From Ailurus styani (lineage: Eukaryota > Chordata > Mammalia > Carnivora > Ailuridae), in the NCBI GenBank assembly GCA_002007465.1, contig LNAC01000137.1, positions 1,027,927 to 1,091,926 on the forward strand: a stretch of DNA of 64,000 nucleotides. The letters run 5' to 3'. Under the pieces are notes generated by a model. It worked only from the letters and a program-made list of their open reading frames with translations. It did not search any database and was not told where the DNA came from. Of this stretch, positions 48,196 through 58,679 are shown in pieces. The first letter of the stretch is position 1. Every line of letters starts with the position of its first letter. The position numbers and the translations under genes are program-made.

Positions 48196-48430
48196 GCTTT
48201 TTATTCTTTTACCAGCATTTCTTTTTTCTCCAGTTTTATTAGGATAGAATTGACATATAACATTGCATTAGTTTAATGTGTGTACAAAATAATGATTTAA
48301 TATATGTATATACTATAAAATGATTACTATGATAAGTTTAGCTAACATCCATCACCTCCCTTATTACAAGCTTCTTTCCTTGTGATGAGATTTTAGGATC
48401 TTAAAATTCTTAAAATTGTACAATACAGTA

Positions 48431-48538
48431 TTTTTTTAAGTTTTATTTACTTAAGTAATCTCCACAACATATGGTTCAAACTCACAACCCCTTGATCAAG
48501 AGGTGCACGTTCTTCGGACTAAGCCAGCCAGGTGCCCC
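48431..48538 (-). mobile_element. Short-form CAN-SINE in L1M
   Basis: TTTTTTTAAGTTTTATTTAC, AACCCCTTGATCAAGAGG, ACTAAGCCAGCCAGGTGCCCC. No CT-rich body. Imperfect duplication CAATACAGTA (48421-48430) and CAACACAATA (48541-48550). Confidence 0.88.
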
Positions 48539-48587
48539 AGCAACACAATATTGTTAACTCTAGTCCCCATGCTGTACATTACATCTC

Positions 48588-49345
48588 TGATGTGAGCCGT
48601 CTGCTTGGTACAAGCAGGTGAACCCCCTCTGCAAGGCATGGGGCACCACCCTCCCGCAAGGCAAGGAGAATCACAATGGGTAAAGCATTATCAACCCCTT
48701 CCAGTTAGAAGCGGCTTGCAGCTCAAATGACGCCTATTAATATGAGTGGTAAGAATAGACTAGATTTGTTAAGCATAAGTTGGATTTGCTATTTGTAGAT
48801 CCCGAATTATTAATCAACATCAATATATATAATATAAACTTAGTTACTAGAAAAAACATAGTCTAATTATAAATAATTTGCTTTTTCCAGGTATAGTTAA
48901 TTTACTCTTTCTATAGATAAGCAGGCCCAAGTAGAGTCCAGGATGACTGCCAGAAATAGAGTCTGACTCTATGCTGTGCCTCCCCCAGGACAAGTGGCAT
49001 TTAGCCTTGGGGATAAGTGACCTTGCACAGGGCCCATAATTTTGAACAAGACTAGGAGTGACCATAAAAAAGGGCACAATACAGATAAGCAGAACAGGCT
49101 TCGTCTATCAAGCCTCTGGGGAAAAAAACACCAGGTGCATCTACAGAGGTTCCTTTGACCAATAAATAATCATCTTGGTTATGTCTTTGGTCATCCTCTG
49201 TTACAATGTTATAAATAAAGGACCCCGAGCCCTGAGTTTTTGGGAGACTCCTGAAACATCGTCCAAGTCCGTCTCCTCATTTCGTATTGCTGACGCTGCC
49301 CTTTCCTTTGGGGACCCTGACTGTTGCTGGAGCTGTCCTCTGGCA
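48588..49345 (+). mobile_element. Solo LTR of an endogenous retrovirus (betaretrovirus-like features)
   Basis: 758 bp beginning TGATGTGAGC and ending CTCTGGCA. It interrupts L1M sequence that is continuous across it (TACATTACATC | CCCATGACTT). Flanks CATCTC (48582-48587) and CATCCC (49346-49351) form a 6-bp target-site duplication with one mismatch. TATAAA (49210-49215) overlaps AATAAA (49214-49219), as in LTRs with a very short R region, placing U5 at about 49240-49345. No gag, pol or env sequence is present, so this is a recombined solo LTR. Class II (betaretrovirus-like) is inferred from the 6-bp duplication and TATA/polyA layout; the family is unassigned. Confidence 0.8.
49210..49219 (+). 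promoter_or_regulatory. LTR TATA box overlapping polyadenylation signal
   Basis: TATAAATAAA combines TATAAA and AATAAA sharing two bases within the solo LTR. It lies in ELP4 sense orientation and could act as a cryptic promoter or premature polyadenylation signal. Confidence 0.65.
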
Positions 49346-49919
49346 CATCCCCATGACTTATTTATCTTATAATTGGAAGTTTGTGCCTTTTGGCCACAGT
49401 CACCCATTTACCCCACCCTCACCTCTGGCAACCACCAATTTGATCTCTATTTCTAGGAGTTTGGTTTCTTAGATTCCATATATAAGTGAGATCATACATT
49501 ATTTGCCTTTCTCTATCTGATTTACTTCACTTAGCATAATGCTCACAAGATTTATCCATGTTGTCACAAATGGCAAGATTTCCCTTCTTTTTTATTGTCA
49601 AATACTATTCCATTGTGTATATATATCGCATTTTCATTAGTCTTCTGTCAGTGGACACTTAAGTTGTTTCCATGTGTTGGCTGTTGTAAAGAATCCTGCA
49701 GGAACATGGGGCTGTAGATATGTCTTCAAAGATAGAGTTATTTTATTTCTTTCAGATACATACTTTCAGAAGTGAAATTGCTGAATCATATGGTAGTTCC
49801 TTTTTAACATTTGAAGAACTTCCATATTTTCCATAGTAGCTGTACCAATTCACATTTTCACCAGCAATGCATAGTGGTTCCCTTTTTTCCACATCCTCAC
49901 CAACTTTAGCTCTTGTATA

Positions 49920-50099
49920 TTTTACAATATTTTATTTACTTATTATAGAGAGAAAGCACAAGCATGGGGTACAACAGGCAGGGGGAGAGGGCTCCCTGCT
50001 GAGTAAGGAGTCCAATGCAGGGCTCTCCATCCCAGGACTCTGGGATCGTGACCTGAGCTGAAGGCAGGTGCTTAACTGACGGAGCCACCCAGTTCCCCC
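49920..50099 (-). mobile_element. CAN-SINE with TSD in L1M
   Basis: Reverse SINE, head end GAGCCACCCAGTTCCCCC. Target-site duplication TAGCTCTTGTAT (49907-49918) and TATCTCTTGTAT (50100-50111). Confidence 0.93.
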
Positions 50100-50308
50100 T
50101 ATCTCTTGTATTTTTGATGACAGCCATTTTCACGGATATGTAAAATAAAATTACCTTTTTATTTTCTAGCTGAATGAAGATATATAGGTCTTCATTTTAT
50201 TAAGGCATTACCGGTTTTTTATTTTTTATGATTTCTACCTCCTTACTGGATTCCTTTTTTTAATGGCTGAATTACATCTTCAAATACTTTTTCAAAAAAG
50301 GTTTGTGG

Positions 50309-50485
50309 GGTGCCTGGGTGGCTCAGTGGGTTAAAGCCTCTGCTTTCGGCTCAGGTCATGATCTCAGGGTCCTGGGATTGAGGCCCGCATCGGGCTCTCT
50401 GCTCAGCAGGGAGCCTGCTTCCTCCTCTCTCTCTCTGCCTACTTGTAATCTCTCTCTGTCAAATAAATAAATAAAATCTTAAAAA
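50309..50485 (+). mobile_element. Young CAN-SINE with 15-bp TSD
   Basis: GGTGCCTGGGTGGCTCAGTG to AAATAAATAAATAAAATCTT and an A run; one CTGCCTGC unit is deleted in the body. Perfect duplication AAAAAAGGTTTGTGG at 50294-50308 and 50486-50500. Confidence 0.96.
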
Positions 50486-50587
50486 AAAAAAGGTTTGTGG
50501 TAGGTAAGCTTTTGAAATATTATATGCTTTTTAAAAAATGACGGTACTTTGTGTTTACACTTAATAGATAATTTTCACCAATGGAAA

Positions 50588-50738
50588 TTTTTTTTAAGGT
50601 TTTATTTATTTGAGAGAGAAAGAGAGAGCATGCACTAGTGGGGGAAGGGGCAGAGGGAGAGGGATAAACAGACTCCCCACTGAGCAGAGAGCCTATCCCA
50701 GAACCCTGAGATCATGACCTGAGTCTTAAGAAGATGCT
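50588..50738 (-). mobile_element. CAN-SINE, reverse, head lost
   Basis: Poly-T, TTTATTTATTTGAGAGAG, GACTCCCCACTGAGCAGAGAG, CCTGAGATCATGACCTGAG, then breaks off into AAGAAGATGCTT instead of the A-box. Confidence 0.88.
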
Positions 50739-50768
50739 TGGGGCACCTGGGTGGTTCAGTCATTAATG
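50739..50768 (+). mobile_element. CAN-SINE head fragment in opposite orientation
   Basis: GGGGCACCTGGGTGGTTCAG then CATTAA. It abuts the head-less reverse SINE directly, so the original head appears inverted in place. Confidence 0.75.
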
Positions 50769-51094
50769 GGTCTTTTTTCCATTCAACTGGTTTAATTCTT
50801 CATACATCTTTCCAGATTGAAAAACTATGTCGTCTGCTCCATAAATGTTTAAAACTTTGATTTTCTCTAAATTAAATTTTGATTATGTAACTAATTCACA
50901 ATTAGTATACATTCTCTTTTTTACAGGATACATCACAAATAAAGCTCATTTCACATGCCCCAAATTCCATTTAACCCCATCTCCCACCCTCAATGGGTTA
51001 ACTGCTGTTAGGGGTTTGCTGTGAATTTTTCCAAACAAACAATACATACATACATGTATACGTAATCAACCACCTTTGTTTTGTGCTTATGGTT

Positions 51095-52820
51095 TTTTTT
51101 CATTAGCTTTCTTGGCATATAGTTTATATATAATAAAATTTACCAATTTTACATACAATTCGATTAGGTCATAATAAATGTATACAATCGTGTAACCACC
51201 ATAATCATAACATGGAATATTTCCATCCCCTCAGAAATGTGCCTGTTTGCAGTCAGTCTCCTCTTCCTACATGGCCCCCTCCTAACATTTGGCCCCTAAT
51301 CAGTTTACCATCTCTATAATTTGCCTTTCCTAGAATTTCAAATATATGGGACCATGTGGTATATAGAATTTTGTATCTGGCTTCTTTCACTTAACATGAT
51401 GCCTTTCAGATTAACCATGTTTTTATGTGTATTAATAGAACTGATTCCTGTTATTGCTTTTATTAGCCATTAATTGATGGACACTTAAAGGGTTTCTACT
51501 TTTGACTCTTAAATGAAGTTGCTGTGAACATCCATCCACACATCTCTGTGTGGGTGTATGTTGTTATTTCTCTTACGTAAAAACCCAGGAGATGAATTTC
51601 TGGGTCATATTGAAAGTAAGTGTTTAATTTTTTAAAAAAATTTCCAAAGTTTTCTAAAGCTGCTTTGCAGTTTTGCATTCCTACCAGGAGTGTAGAAGAA
51701 TTCCAATTGCCTCTTCCCTTTTTAACATTTGGTGTTGTCATTTTTTAAATTTTATTTTAACAATCCTAGTGTATGGACAGTGATATCTCATTGTGCTTTT
51801 AATTTGAATTTTCTAATCACTAATTGTGTTGACCATCTTTTCATGTGTTTGTTTGCATCCATGTATCTTTGGATAAAGTGTCTGTTCAATTCTTGTCCAT
51901 TTTTTATTTTGTATTTTTATCATTGGTTTGTAAGTGTTCTTTTTACATTCTGGATACAAGTCCTTTATCAAATATATGTTTGGCAAATCTTTTTTTCCAA
52001 CCTATGGCTTGCCTCTTTCTTAGCAGTGTATTTTGAAAAGCATTTATTTTTTTACTTGTATGAGGTCCAGTGCCTCAATTTTTTATTTGATATTTCATGG
52101 TATATTTTTGTCCTATTTAAGAAATATTTGCAAACTTTTCTTTAAAGGGCTAGATAGTAAATATTTTTGGCTTTATAGAGACCATGTGGTCTGTGTTATA
52201 ACTACTTGATTCTGCTACTGTAACAATAAAGCGGCCATAAACAATTCTTAAGCAAATTCCAGTAAAACTTTATATCAAAAAACAGGCCCATAGGCCAGTT
52301 TGCTGACTCCTAGAATACCCCCCAAATCACTAAAGTTTTCTCCTTCATTGTTTTCTAAGAAATTGTTATCATCCTTTCCCTATCGAATTGCCTTGACACT
52401 TATGTAGAAAATCAATTAAATAAATATGTGGGTCTCTTTTTCAACTTTTGTTTCTGTTCATTGACCCATGTATCTATCTTATATGAACTTCATCATTCTG
52501 TTTTTATAATGTCTTAAAATCAGGTATTTTTAAGTCCCCCAACTTTCTTCCTTTGCATAGTTGTTATGTCTATTACATAGCTTTTCCATTTCCATATAAA
52601 TTTTAAATACAGCTTGTCAGTTTATATGGAAAAGTTGGCTAGAATTATTCCTTTTTATTCCCCAGTTATTTTTTCCCTCTGTCCTTTGTTTTTGATAGTT
52701 TCTGTTGCTATCGTCAAATTCATTGATCTGTGGTTTGCTCATATCATCTCCTCTCTATATTGTTATGAACTTACTTCCTTTTGTTCATTTTATGTCATTT
52801 TAAAGACATTTTTGTTTTTA
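51095..52820 (-). mobile_element. Old L1M ORF2/3' region
   Basis: Antisense L1M: TTTACCAATTTTACATACAATTCG, TTCCCATCCCCTCAGAA-like 3' words, TTCACTTAACATGATGCC, GATGGACACTTAAAGGGTTTC, GAATTTCTGGGTCATATTGAAAG, CATCTTTTCATGTGTTTGTTTGC. 52340-52820 is more 5' ORF2 antisense. The 138-residue + strand frame at 51729-52145 is an antisense shadow. A hAT element interrupts it. Confidence 0.8.
52127..52313 (+). mobile_element. hAT-Charlie-type DNA transposon, second copy
   Basis: TTTGCAAACTTTTCTTTAAAGGGCTAGATAG, GTAAATATTTTTGGCTTTATAGAGACCATG, CAGTAAAACTTTATATC, GGCCAGTTTGCTGACTCCTAG. Same family as 16821-17031, reverse orientation, inserted in L1M. Confidence 0.82.
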
Positions 52821-52829
52821 ATGAGTTAG

Positions 52830-54074
52830 TTTGTAACCACTGCTAAGATAAATTATACTTTCATTTCTATCAAGTGAATTTTATTGGATATCCAAATATA
52901 CCAGTTACCATTTTAAGCAAAGGAAATAGCAGTCCTAAAGACTTGGTGGTAGAAATCTCAGGACTTCCTGTGTAAGCACACATTGTCCACTTTGTAAGAC
53001 AATACAAAGGCAGGTAAAACTCTGGGCCCAGAAGTTGGGGGAATGATTGAAAATAGAGATTTGCTAGCCATCATTTCTTTCTCCATCAAACATTTACTGA
53101 ATGCCTACCATGTGCCAGAACCTATGTTATGTACTGAATGTTTTTATTCTCCCCCTCAAATTCACATCCTTCCAGCCTAATAGCCCCAAAGTCTTAGCTC
53201 ATTCCACCATCAACTGTAAGTCTAAAGTAATCTAACTGTCATCTAAATCAGGTATGGATAAGACTTGAGGCATGGTCCATTCTGAGGCAAAATTCCACTC
53301 CAGTTGTTTAACCTGTGAACCTATCAAACCAGACAAATTATGAGCTTTTAAGTACAATATAAAACAGTAATGAGACATTCTCATTCCACAAGGGAGAAAT
53401 CAGAAAGAAGGAGGGGATGATAGATTCTAAGCAAGTCCAAAATTTTAGATCTTAAGGTTCATGAATAAATTCTTTGGTTCCATGCTCTGCCTTCTAGGCC
53501 CATTGGGGTGAGTGATAGCCTCACGCCCCTTCAGCGGGACAGGACACCACCCACATGACTTGGTTGGGCTGAGGCAGCCCCACCCCAAGCTGTGGTAGGA
53601 GTGGCCTGTGGTAGGAGTCACAGCCTGATCATCTCTGAATTACCTTTAGGATCTTTTCTACCTTTCTTTTTTGCAGGATAGCTCAGGTTTGAAGCCAGAT
53701 TGTTCAATGGACAAGCCTATAAAATCCAAGAAGTCCAACTGCCTTCCTTAATTCCATCCTGCTTTGTCTGTAGTTCAAACTGGCAGTTTTCTGCTGGTAG
53801 AATATCCCTATTCCTGGCTTTTGCCGAAATGACTGGGTAAGTCCGTGAGTCACACCCAGGATCTCTTTATCAAATGGTTGGTCAGCCATACCCTTAGTGT
53901 TCTCTTCAGAACAAGATTTTTCATTTTTTAAACTTAATACGGACTGAGAATTTTCTGAATTTTCAAGTTCTAGTTCTTTTTGCTTAAAAATTCCTTGTTT
54001 AATTCATCTCTGTCCTTTCGCATTTTACTATAAGCAGTCACAAGGAACCAAGTCACACCTTCAAAGCTTTGTTT
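52830..54074. other. Intronic sequence with a MIR fragment
   Basis: Mostly unassigned. About 53085-53140 (AACATTTACTGAATGCCTACCATGTGCC) is an antisense MIR end. No exon is recognised. Confidence 0.5.
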
Positions 54075-54088
54075 AGAAATCTCAGCTA

Positions 54089-54341
54089 GGGAGGAAAAAC
54101 TGAATGGGAAGTCATCAGAAAGGGAGAAAAATCATGAGAGACCCTGAACTATAGGAAACAAACTGAGGGTTGCTGGAGGGGAGATGGGTGAGGGGTGGGG
54201 GTACTTGGGTGATGGGCATTAAGGGCACATGTGATGTGATGAGCACTGAGTGTTACATGCAACTGATGAGTTATTGAAGACTACATCTGAAATAATGATG
54301 TACTATATGTTGGCTGATTGAATTTAAATTAAAAAAAAAAA
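54089..54341 (+). mobile_element. Young carnivore L1, heavily 5'-truncated, with 14-bp TSD
   Basis: L1 3'-UTR in sense: TCAGAAAGGGAGAAAAATCATGAGAG, AAACAAACTGAGGGTTGCTGGAGGG, a GGTGGGGG block, ATGTGATGTGATGAGCACTGAGTG, GATGTACTATATGTTGGCTG, then poly-A. Duplication AGAAATCTCAGCTA (54075-54088) and AGAAATCCCAGCTA (54342-54355). Confidence 0.93.
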
Positions 54342-54626
54342 AGAAATCCCAGCTAAATACTCAGTTTTATTGCTCACAAGTTGTACCTTCCACAGAATAC
54401 TAGAACACAGTTCAGCCACTTTGCTACTTTGTAACAAGGAGTGCCTGTCCATTAGTTTCTAATAATATGTTTCTTATTTCCATTGCAGACTTGCTGGAAT
54501 TTCCTTTAACAACCACATTCTAGATTGCATCTCAAAACTCTTTCAGCCTCTACCCATTATCCAATTTCAAAGCCACTTCAACATTTTTAGGTACTTGTTA
54601 CAACAGAACCCCATTTTTGTGCCAAA

Positions 54627-54960
54627 ATATGTTTTAGTAAGCTTGGGCTACCATAACAGAACAAGAACACTATAGACTGGCTTAAGCTATTGAAATTTAT
54701 TTTCTTACAGTTCTAGAGGCTGGTAAGTCCAAGATCAAGGTGCCGGCCAATTTAGTTCCTGGGGAGGACTTTCCTGACTTTTAGATAGCTCTTAATGTGT
54801 TTAAGGATCCTCTCCCTAGAGTCCTCCATCCTTCTACTCCAACTGGACTGCTTGTTCTCTGGGCAGACCTACACAGTTATTACTCTGGCACTCTCCTTCA
54901 TCATCCTAACAACTGCTCTGACTTTGCTGGTAGTGGAGTACATCCTCTAGTGACTTGAGA
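54627..54960. mobile_element. MaLR-type LTR fragment
   Basis: TTGGGCTACCATAACAGAACA, AATTTATTTTCTTACAGTTCTAGAGGCTGG, AAGTCCAAGATCAAGGTGCCGGC: the conserved start of MLT1/MST-type LTRs. After about 54780 similarity is weak. Confidence 0.65.
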
Positions 54961-54989
54961 GTGAGTAGATAGAAGTGTGAGGTGGTAGA

Positions 54990-55380
54990 GACTTTAAACA
55001 CCGTATGTCTGAATTTGTCTTAATTTCACTCTCAAATTTAACATTACTTCGGTCAAATATAGAATTGTAGGCTGAAAATAACTTTCCCTCTGTGAAGTTG
55101 AGATCCTGGAAGCTTTTCAGTTATTTCCCCTTTCCCCTTTTTCTGAAGTGTCAAAATTCTATGCTTTGGTGTATGTCTGTTTTCATTCATAGCTTGAATA
55201 CTCAGGATTTTAAATCTGTATCTCCCATTTTTCATTTCTGGAAATTTCTCTTAGATGATTTTTTTTTAAATATTTTCCTCTATTATCTCTCTTTCTCTAA
55301 GAAATCCTTTTATGGTGTCAACCTCCTGGACCAATTCTCTAAATATTTTCTTTTCTCTCTCATTTTCTATCTTTTTAAGA
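54990..55380 (-). mobile_element. L1M/HAL1-like fragment
   Basis: Antisense words such as TCAAATATAGAATTGTAGGCTGAAAATAAC and CTTCTCTAAGAAATCC resemble L1ME/HAL1 internal sequence. Boundaries uncertain. Confidence 0.45.
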
Positions 55381-55384
55381 GGTC

Positions 55385-55860
55385 ATATAACGTAATGGTT
55401 AAGCAACTGAGTGATGGGGTGCCTGGGTGGCTCAGTCGGTTAAGCAGCCAAGACTTGATTTCTTCTTAGGTCATGATCTCTGTGTCCTGGGCTGAAGCCC
55501 TGTGTTGGGCTCCGTGCTCAGTGGGGAGTCTCCTTGAGGATTCTCTCTCCCTCTCCCTTTACCCCTTTCCCCGCACTCACTCTCTCCCGCTCTCTCTAAA
55601 ATAAATAAATATTAAAAAGAGAGAGAGACAATGATAGAATAAGACTGTCCATTACAAATCCTTGTTCTGCCATTGACTTACTTTGTGACCTTCAACAACT
55701 TAATCTTTATGCTCCAATGTTTTCATCTATAAAATGGTCTTATTAATAATGCTTATTTCTTAATATTATTTAAAGATTAAGTATGTTAATTGTATAAAAT
55801 AAGTAGAATAGTGCCTGGCAGTTGGAAAGTGCTTTAAAACGTTAGTTGTTATTATTATTA
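55385..55860 (+). mobile_element. MIR split by a CAN-SINE
   Basis: 5' piece ATATAACGTAATGGTTAAGCA before the SINE. After it come CAAATCCTTGTTCTGCCATTGACTTACTTTGTGACC, CATCTATAAAATGGTCTTATTAATAATGC, and GTGCCTGGCAGTTGGAAAGTGC. Sense MIR interrupted by 55417-55617. Confidence 0.75.
55417..55617 (+). mobile_element. CAN-SINE inserted in MIR
   Basis: GGGGTGCCTGGGTGGCTCAG, GGGGAGTCTCCTTGAGGATTCTC, CT-rich block, AAAATAAATAAATATTAAAAA. Confidence 0.93.
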
Positions 55861-55879
55861 TTTTTTAACTATCATTGCT

Positions 55880-56640
55880 GTCATTATTATCGTTATTGTT
55901 CCTTTATTCTGAGAGATTTGACCAACTTGATCTTCTAAAACTTCTGGTCATTTTTTTTAATCTCCTATTACATTTTTAATTTCTACAGACTCAGGTATTT
56001 TTTTTTCTGATTGTTTCCTTTTACTGAAGTGTATTTTTACACACCATCTCATATAATAGATACTTCTTTTTATTCTTTTTGATGTTTTTATCTGTTCGTG
56101 GCATTGTTTCTATTTCCTGCTCATTTGTCTTGATCTTTGAATTCCATATTAGATGCTTATTTTAAATATCTGATAATTCTTGGCTGTCTTTTAATATTGA
56201 AGAGCAAGGGACTAGAAGGCTAGTTGGAAGTACTGTGTATTTAGGCACATAACTTGTGATCTGATAGGTTTACTATAAGTTTAGCTAGTGGTATCTCTCT
56301 AAAGGCCTTTTGCCTAAATTTTGTCCATTGCTCCAGGGAGGATTCCTTTAATCTCCTGATCTCCTGCCTGTTCTGCTTATGAATGGCTTCTGGCCTTGTC
56401 AGAGCCTAGGAGTGGGAGCCAACTCTGTGCACGTGTTGGGGGTTCTGGAGGTATCTCTCTCTTCTGTATGAAGACTTTCAATTAAGTTATCCTGTCTTCA
56501 ATATGATGTGTCACCCTTGCCCTCTATCGTGTTCCTACTTCCAGTTTGTCTGATTTGACCTATCCATTTCTCTTACACAGTTGGGGAGGAGTAGTATCCT
56601 GGCTTTTAGAGGAAAATAGGGCATCTGAGAGATCTTTTCT
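55880..56640 (-). mobile_element. L1ME/HAL1-like fragment (tentative)
   Basis: T-rich antisense sequence with words reminiscent of L1ME/HAL1 internal regions (for example TTTTTAATCTCCTATTAC, GATAATTCTTGGCTGTC). Weak. Confidence 0.35.
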
Positions 56641-56658
56641 TTTTAAAGATTTTCAACC

Positions 56659-56869
56659 GGGGGCGCCTGGGTGGCTCAGGGGGTTAAAGCCTCTGCCTTC
56701 GGCTCGAGTCATGATCTCAGAGTGCTGGGATCAAGGCCCATATCGGGCTCCCTGCTTGGCAGGGAGCCTGCTTCCTCTTCTCTATGCCTGTCTCTCAGCC
56801 TACTTGTGATCTCTCTCTCTGTCAAATAAATAAATAAAATCTTTAAAAAAAAAAAAAGAAAGAAAAGAA
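56659..56869 (+). mobile_element. Young CAN-SINE with 14-bp TSD
   Basis: GGGGGCGCCTGGGTGGCTCAG through GTCAAATAAATAAATAAAATC and an A-rich tail with AAAG units. Perfect duplication AAAGATTTTCAACC at 56645-56658 and 56870-56883. Confidence 0.96.
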
Positions 56870-57230
56870 AAAGATTTTCAACCAATCCTTCTACTTTAAC
56901 ACAAGAATGTTGCTTCTTGGTTGCTGAAATTACCATTCTTTTCTGCAAGTATGCCAGTTGTTAGAATTTGTTAAAGCCAAGTGGTAGAAACTGGGGTGTT
57001 TATGTTTATTATACTAGTCTTTATTATTTTCTGTGTTTTATATATTTCATAGAAAAATACTAATTTGAGATGCAAAGCCTTATGTTATAAACATTCTCAG
57101 ACTGCAAAGAACCTAAAGGTCCAACAGTAAGGAAATAATAAACTGAATTTTAATTAAGTCATATAATTTAATATATAGCCATTGAAATTATTATTTTCGA
57201 AATGTGGGAATGCTCACAATATTATGTGAA

Positions 57231-57437
57231 AATGTGCCTGGGTGGCGCCGTTGCTTAAGCATCTGACTCTTGGTTTCAGCTCGGGTCACGATCTCAGGGT
57301 CATTAAGACCCAGCCCTGCTTCAGGCTTCACACTCAGCTCGGAGTTTGCTTAAGTTTCTCTCTCTCTCTTCCTCTGCTCCACCCTACCAAGTGCTCTTGC
57401 TCTCTCTCAAATAAATAAGTAAGTCTTCTTTTAAAAA
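57231..57437 (+). mobile_element. CAN-SINE, older
   Basis: AATGTGCCTGGGTGGCGCCG, TTTGCTTAAGTTTCTCTCTC, CTCTCTCAAATAAATAAGTAAG. Several CpG-type changes mark it as older. Confidence 0.9.
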
Positions 57438-57806
57438 GTGGAATACAAATAATATACATTATCATATGCCTAACTGGCAATATGCATTTTGTAAAATACA
57501 TATATATATTTCAAAGGTAAAAATATTAGATGAATAAATAAACACATTTTCCCCTTTCCTAGACCTGCACTAACCAATAAGGTTTTCTATGATGTCAGAC
57601 ATGTTCTCTGCATCACCCAATAGAGTAGCTGTTAGCCACAAGTGACTATTGAGCAGTATGGCAGTTGAGGCACTGAATTTATCATTTTGCTTAATTTTAA
57701 TTAATAAAAACTTTAAATAGCCACATACAGATTGGGGCTACTGTATTGAGTAACATAATTGTAGATCAGTGGTTTTTGTAAATAATTCTATATCTTAATA
57801 ACTGTT

Positions 57807-58015
57807 GGGCGCCTGGGTGGCTCAGTGGGTTAAAGCCTCTGCTTTNNNNNNNNNNNNNNNNNNNNNNNNNNNNNNNNNNNNNNNNNNNNNNNNNNNNNNN
57901 NNNNNNNNNNNNNNNNNNNNNNNCCTGCTTCCCCCCTCTCTCTGCCTGCCTCTCTGCCTCCTTGTGATCTCTCCCCCTCTGTGAAATAAATAAATAAAAT
58001 CTTAAAAAAAAAAAA
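57807..58015 (+). mobile_element. Young CAN-SINE with internal assembly gap
   Basis: GGGCGCCTGGGTGGCTCAGT ... CTCTGCTTT, then 78 N, then CCTGCTTCCCCCCTCTCTCT ... AAATAAATAAATAAAATCTT and an A run. Short duplication AACTGTT on both sides (57800-57806 and 58016-58022). Confidence 0.94.
57846..57923. other. Assembly gap (78 N) inside SINE
   Basis: The missing piece corresponds to the middle of the SINE (A-box to body), which normally measures about 80 bp, so the gap size looks realistic. Confidence 0.98.
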
Positions 58016-58027
58016 AACTGTTAACAA

Positions 58028-58179
58028 GGGCGCCTGGGTGGCTCAGTCGGTTGTGTCCAAGTCTTAATTTCAGCTTAGGTCTTGATCTCATGGGTTTTGA
58101 GTTCAAGCCCCCATTTGGGTTCCACACTGGGCATGGAGCCTACTTACAAAAAATTTAAAAATAAAAAGTAAAAAAAAAA
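58028..58179 (+). mobile_element. Short-form CAN-SINE
   Basis: GGGCGCCTGGGTGGCTCAGT, GGTCTTGATCTCATGGGTTTTGAGTTCAAGC, GGGTTCCACACTGGGCATGG, AGCCTACTTAC, then an A-rich tail. No CT-rich body. It follows the previous SINE by 12 bp. Confidence 0.88.
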
Positions 58180-58498
58180 TTTTAAACTGATTAATAAAAC
58201 CAATTCAGATGTTTTAATTGGTATCTAGTATTTTTAATGTAGAAAAGGCAGTTGAAAAACAATACACATGTCTAAAATAAATTTTGCAAGGTAGATATAA
58301 ATTCATTAAATTTAAGGTTTTATAACATCTTATTTAAATTTTTGTTTATTTCCTCACTTCAGAAATAAAATTAGTGGTTCTTCATCCCCAGGATTAGGCT
58401 GTGAAGCAGGGGAAAAGGTTAAGAACATCAAAATCTTCAAACTTTTATTTTTTTACAAAGATTTTCTTTCCCCCACAAGACATTAAAAAGTATTGATG

Positions 58499-58679
58499 GG
58501 GGACGTCTGGGTGGCACAGTCAGTCAAATGTCTGACTCTTGGTTTCAGCTCAGGTCATGATCTCAGGGTTCTGAGATTGAGCCCCAACTCAGGCTCTGTG
58601 CGGAGTTGGCTTGGGATTTTCTCCCTCTGTCGCTCTCTGCGCCTAACCCCCATGCGCTCTCTCTAAAATAAATAAATAT
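58499..58679 (+). mobile_element. CAN-SINE, older
   Basis: GGGGGACGTCTGGGTGGCAC, GGTTCTGAGATTGAGCCCC, GCTCTCTCTAAAATAAATAAATATG, followed by (AT)n. Confidence 0.9.

Larger units (their letters stand above)
48196..50120 (-). mobile_element. Old L1M 3' region, target of three later insertions
   Basis: Antisense L1M: TTATTAGGATAGAATTGACATATAACATT, AATGATTACTATGATAAG, CTAGTCCCCATGCTGTACATTACATC, then after the LTR TTATTTATCTTATAATTGGAAG, CCATGTTGTCACAAATGGCAAGATTTCC, GAAATTGCTGAATCATATGG, and TTCCACATCCTCACCAACTTTAG. Split by a short SINE (48431), a solo LTR (48588) and a SINE (49920). Confidence 0.85.

Noticed and set aside
51729..52145. 138-residue + strand reading frame
   Set aside because: Antisense shadow of an L1M fragment, running into a hAT element.
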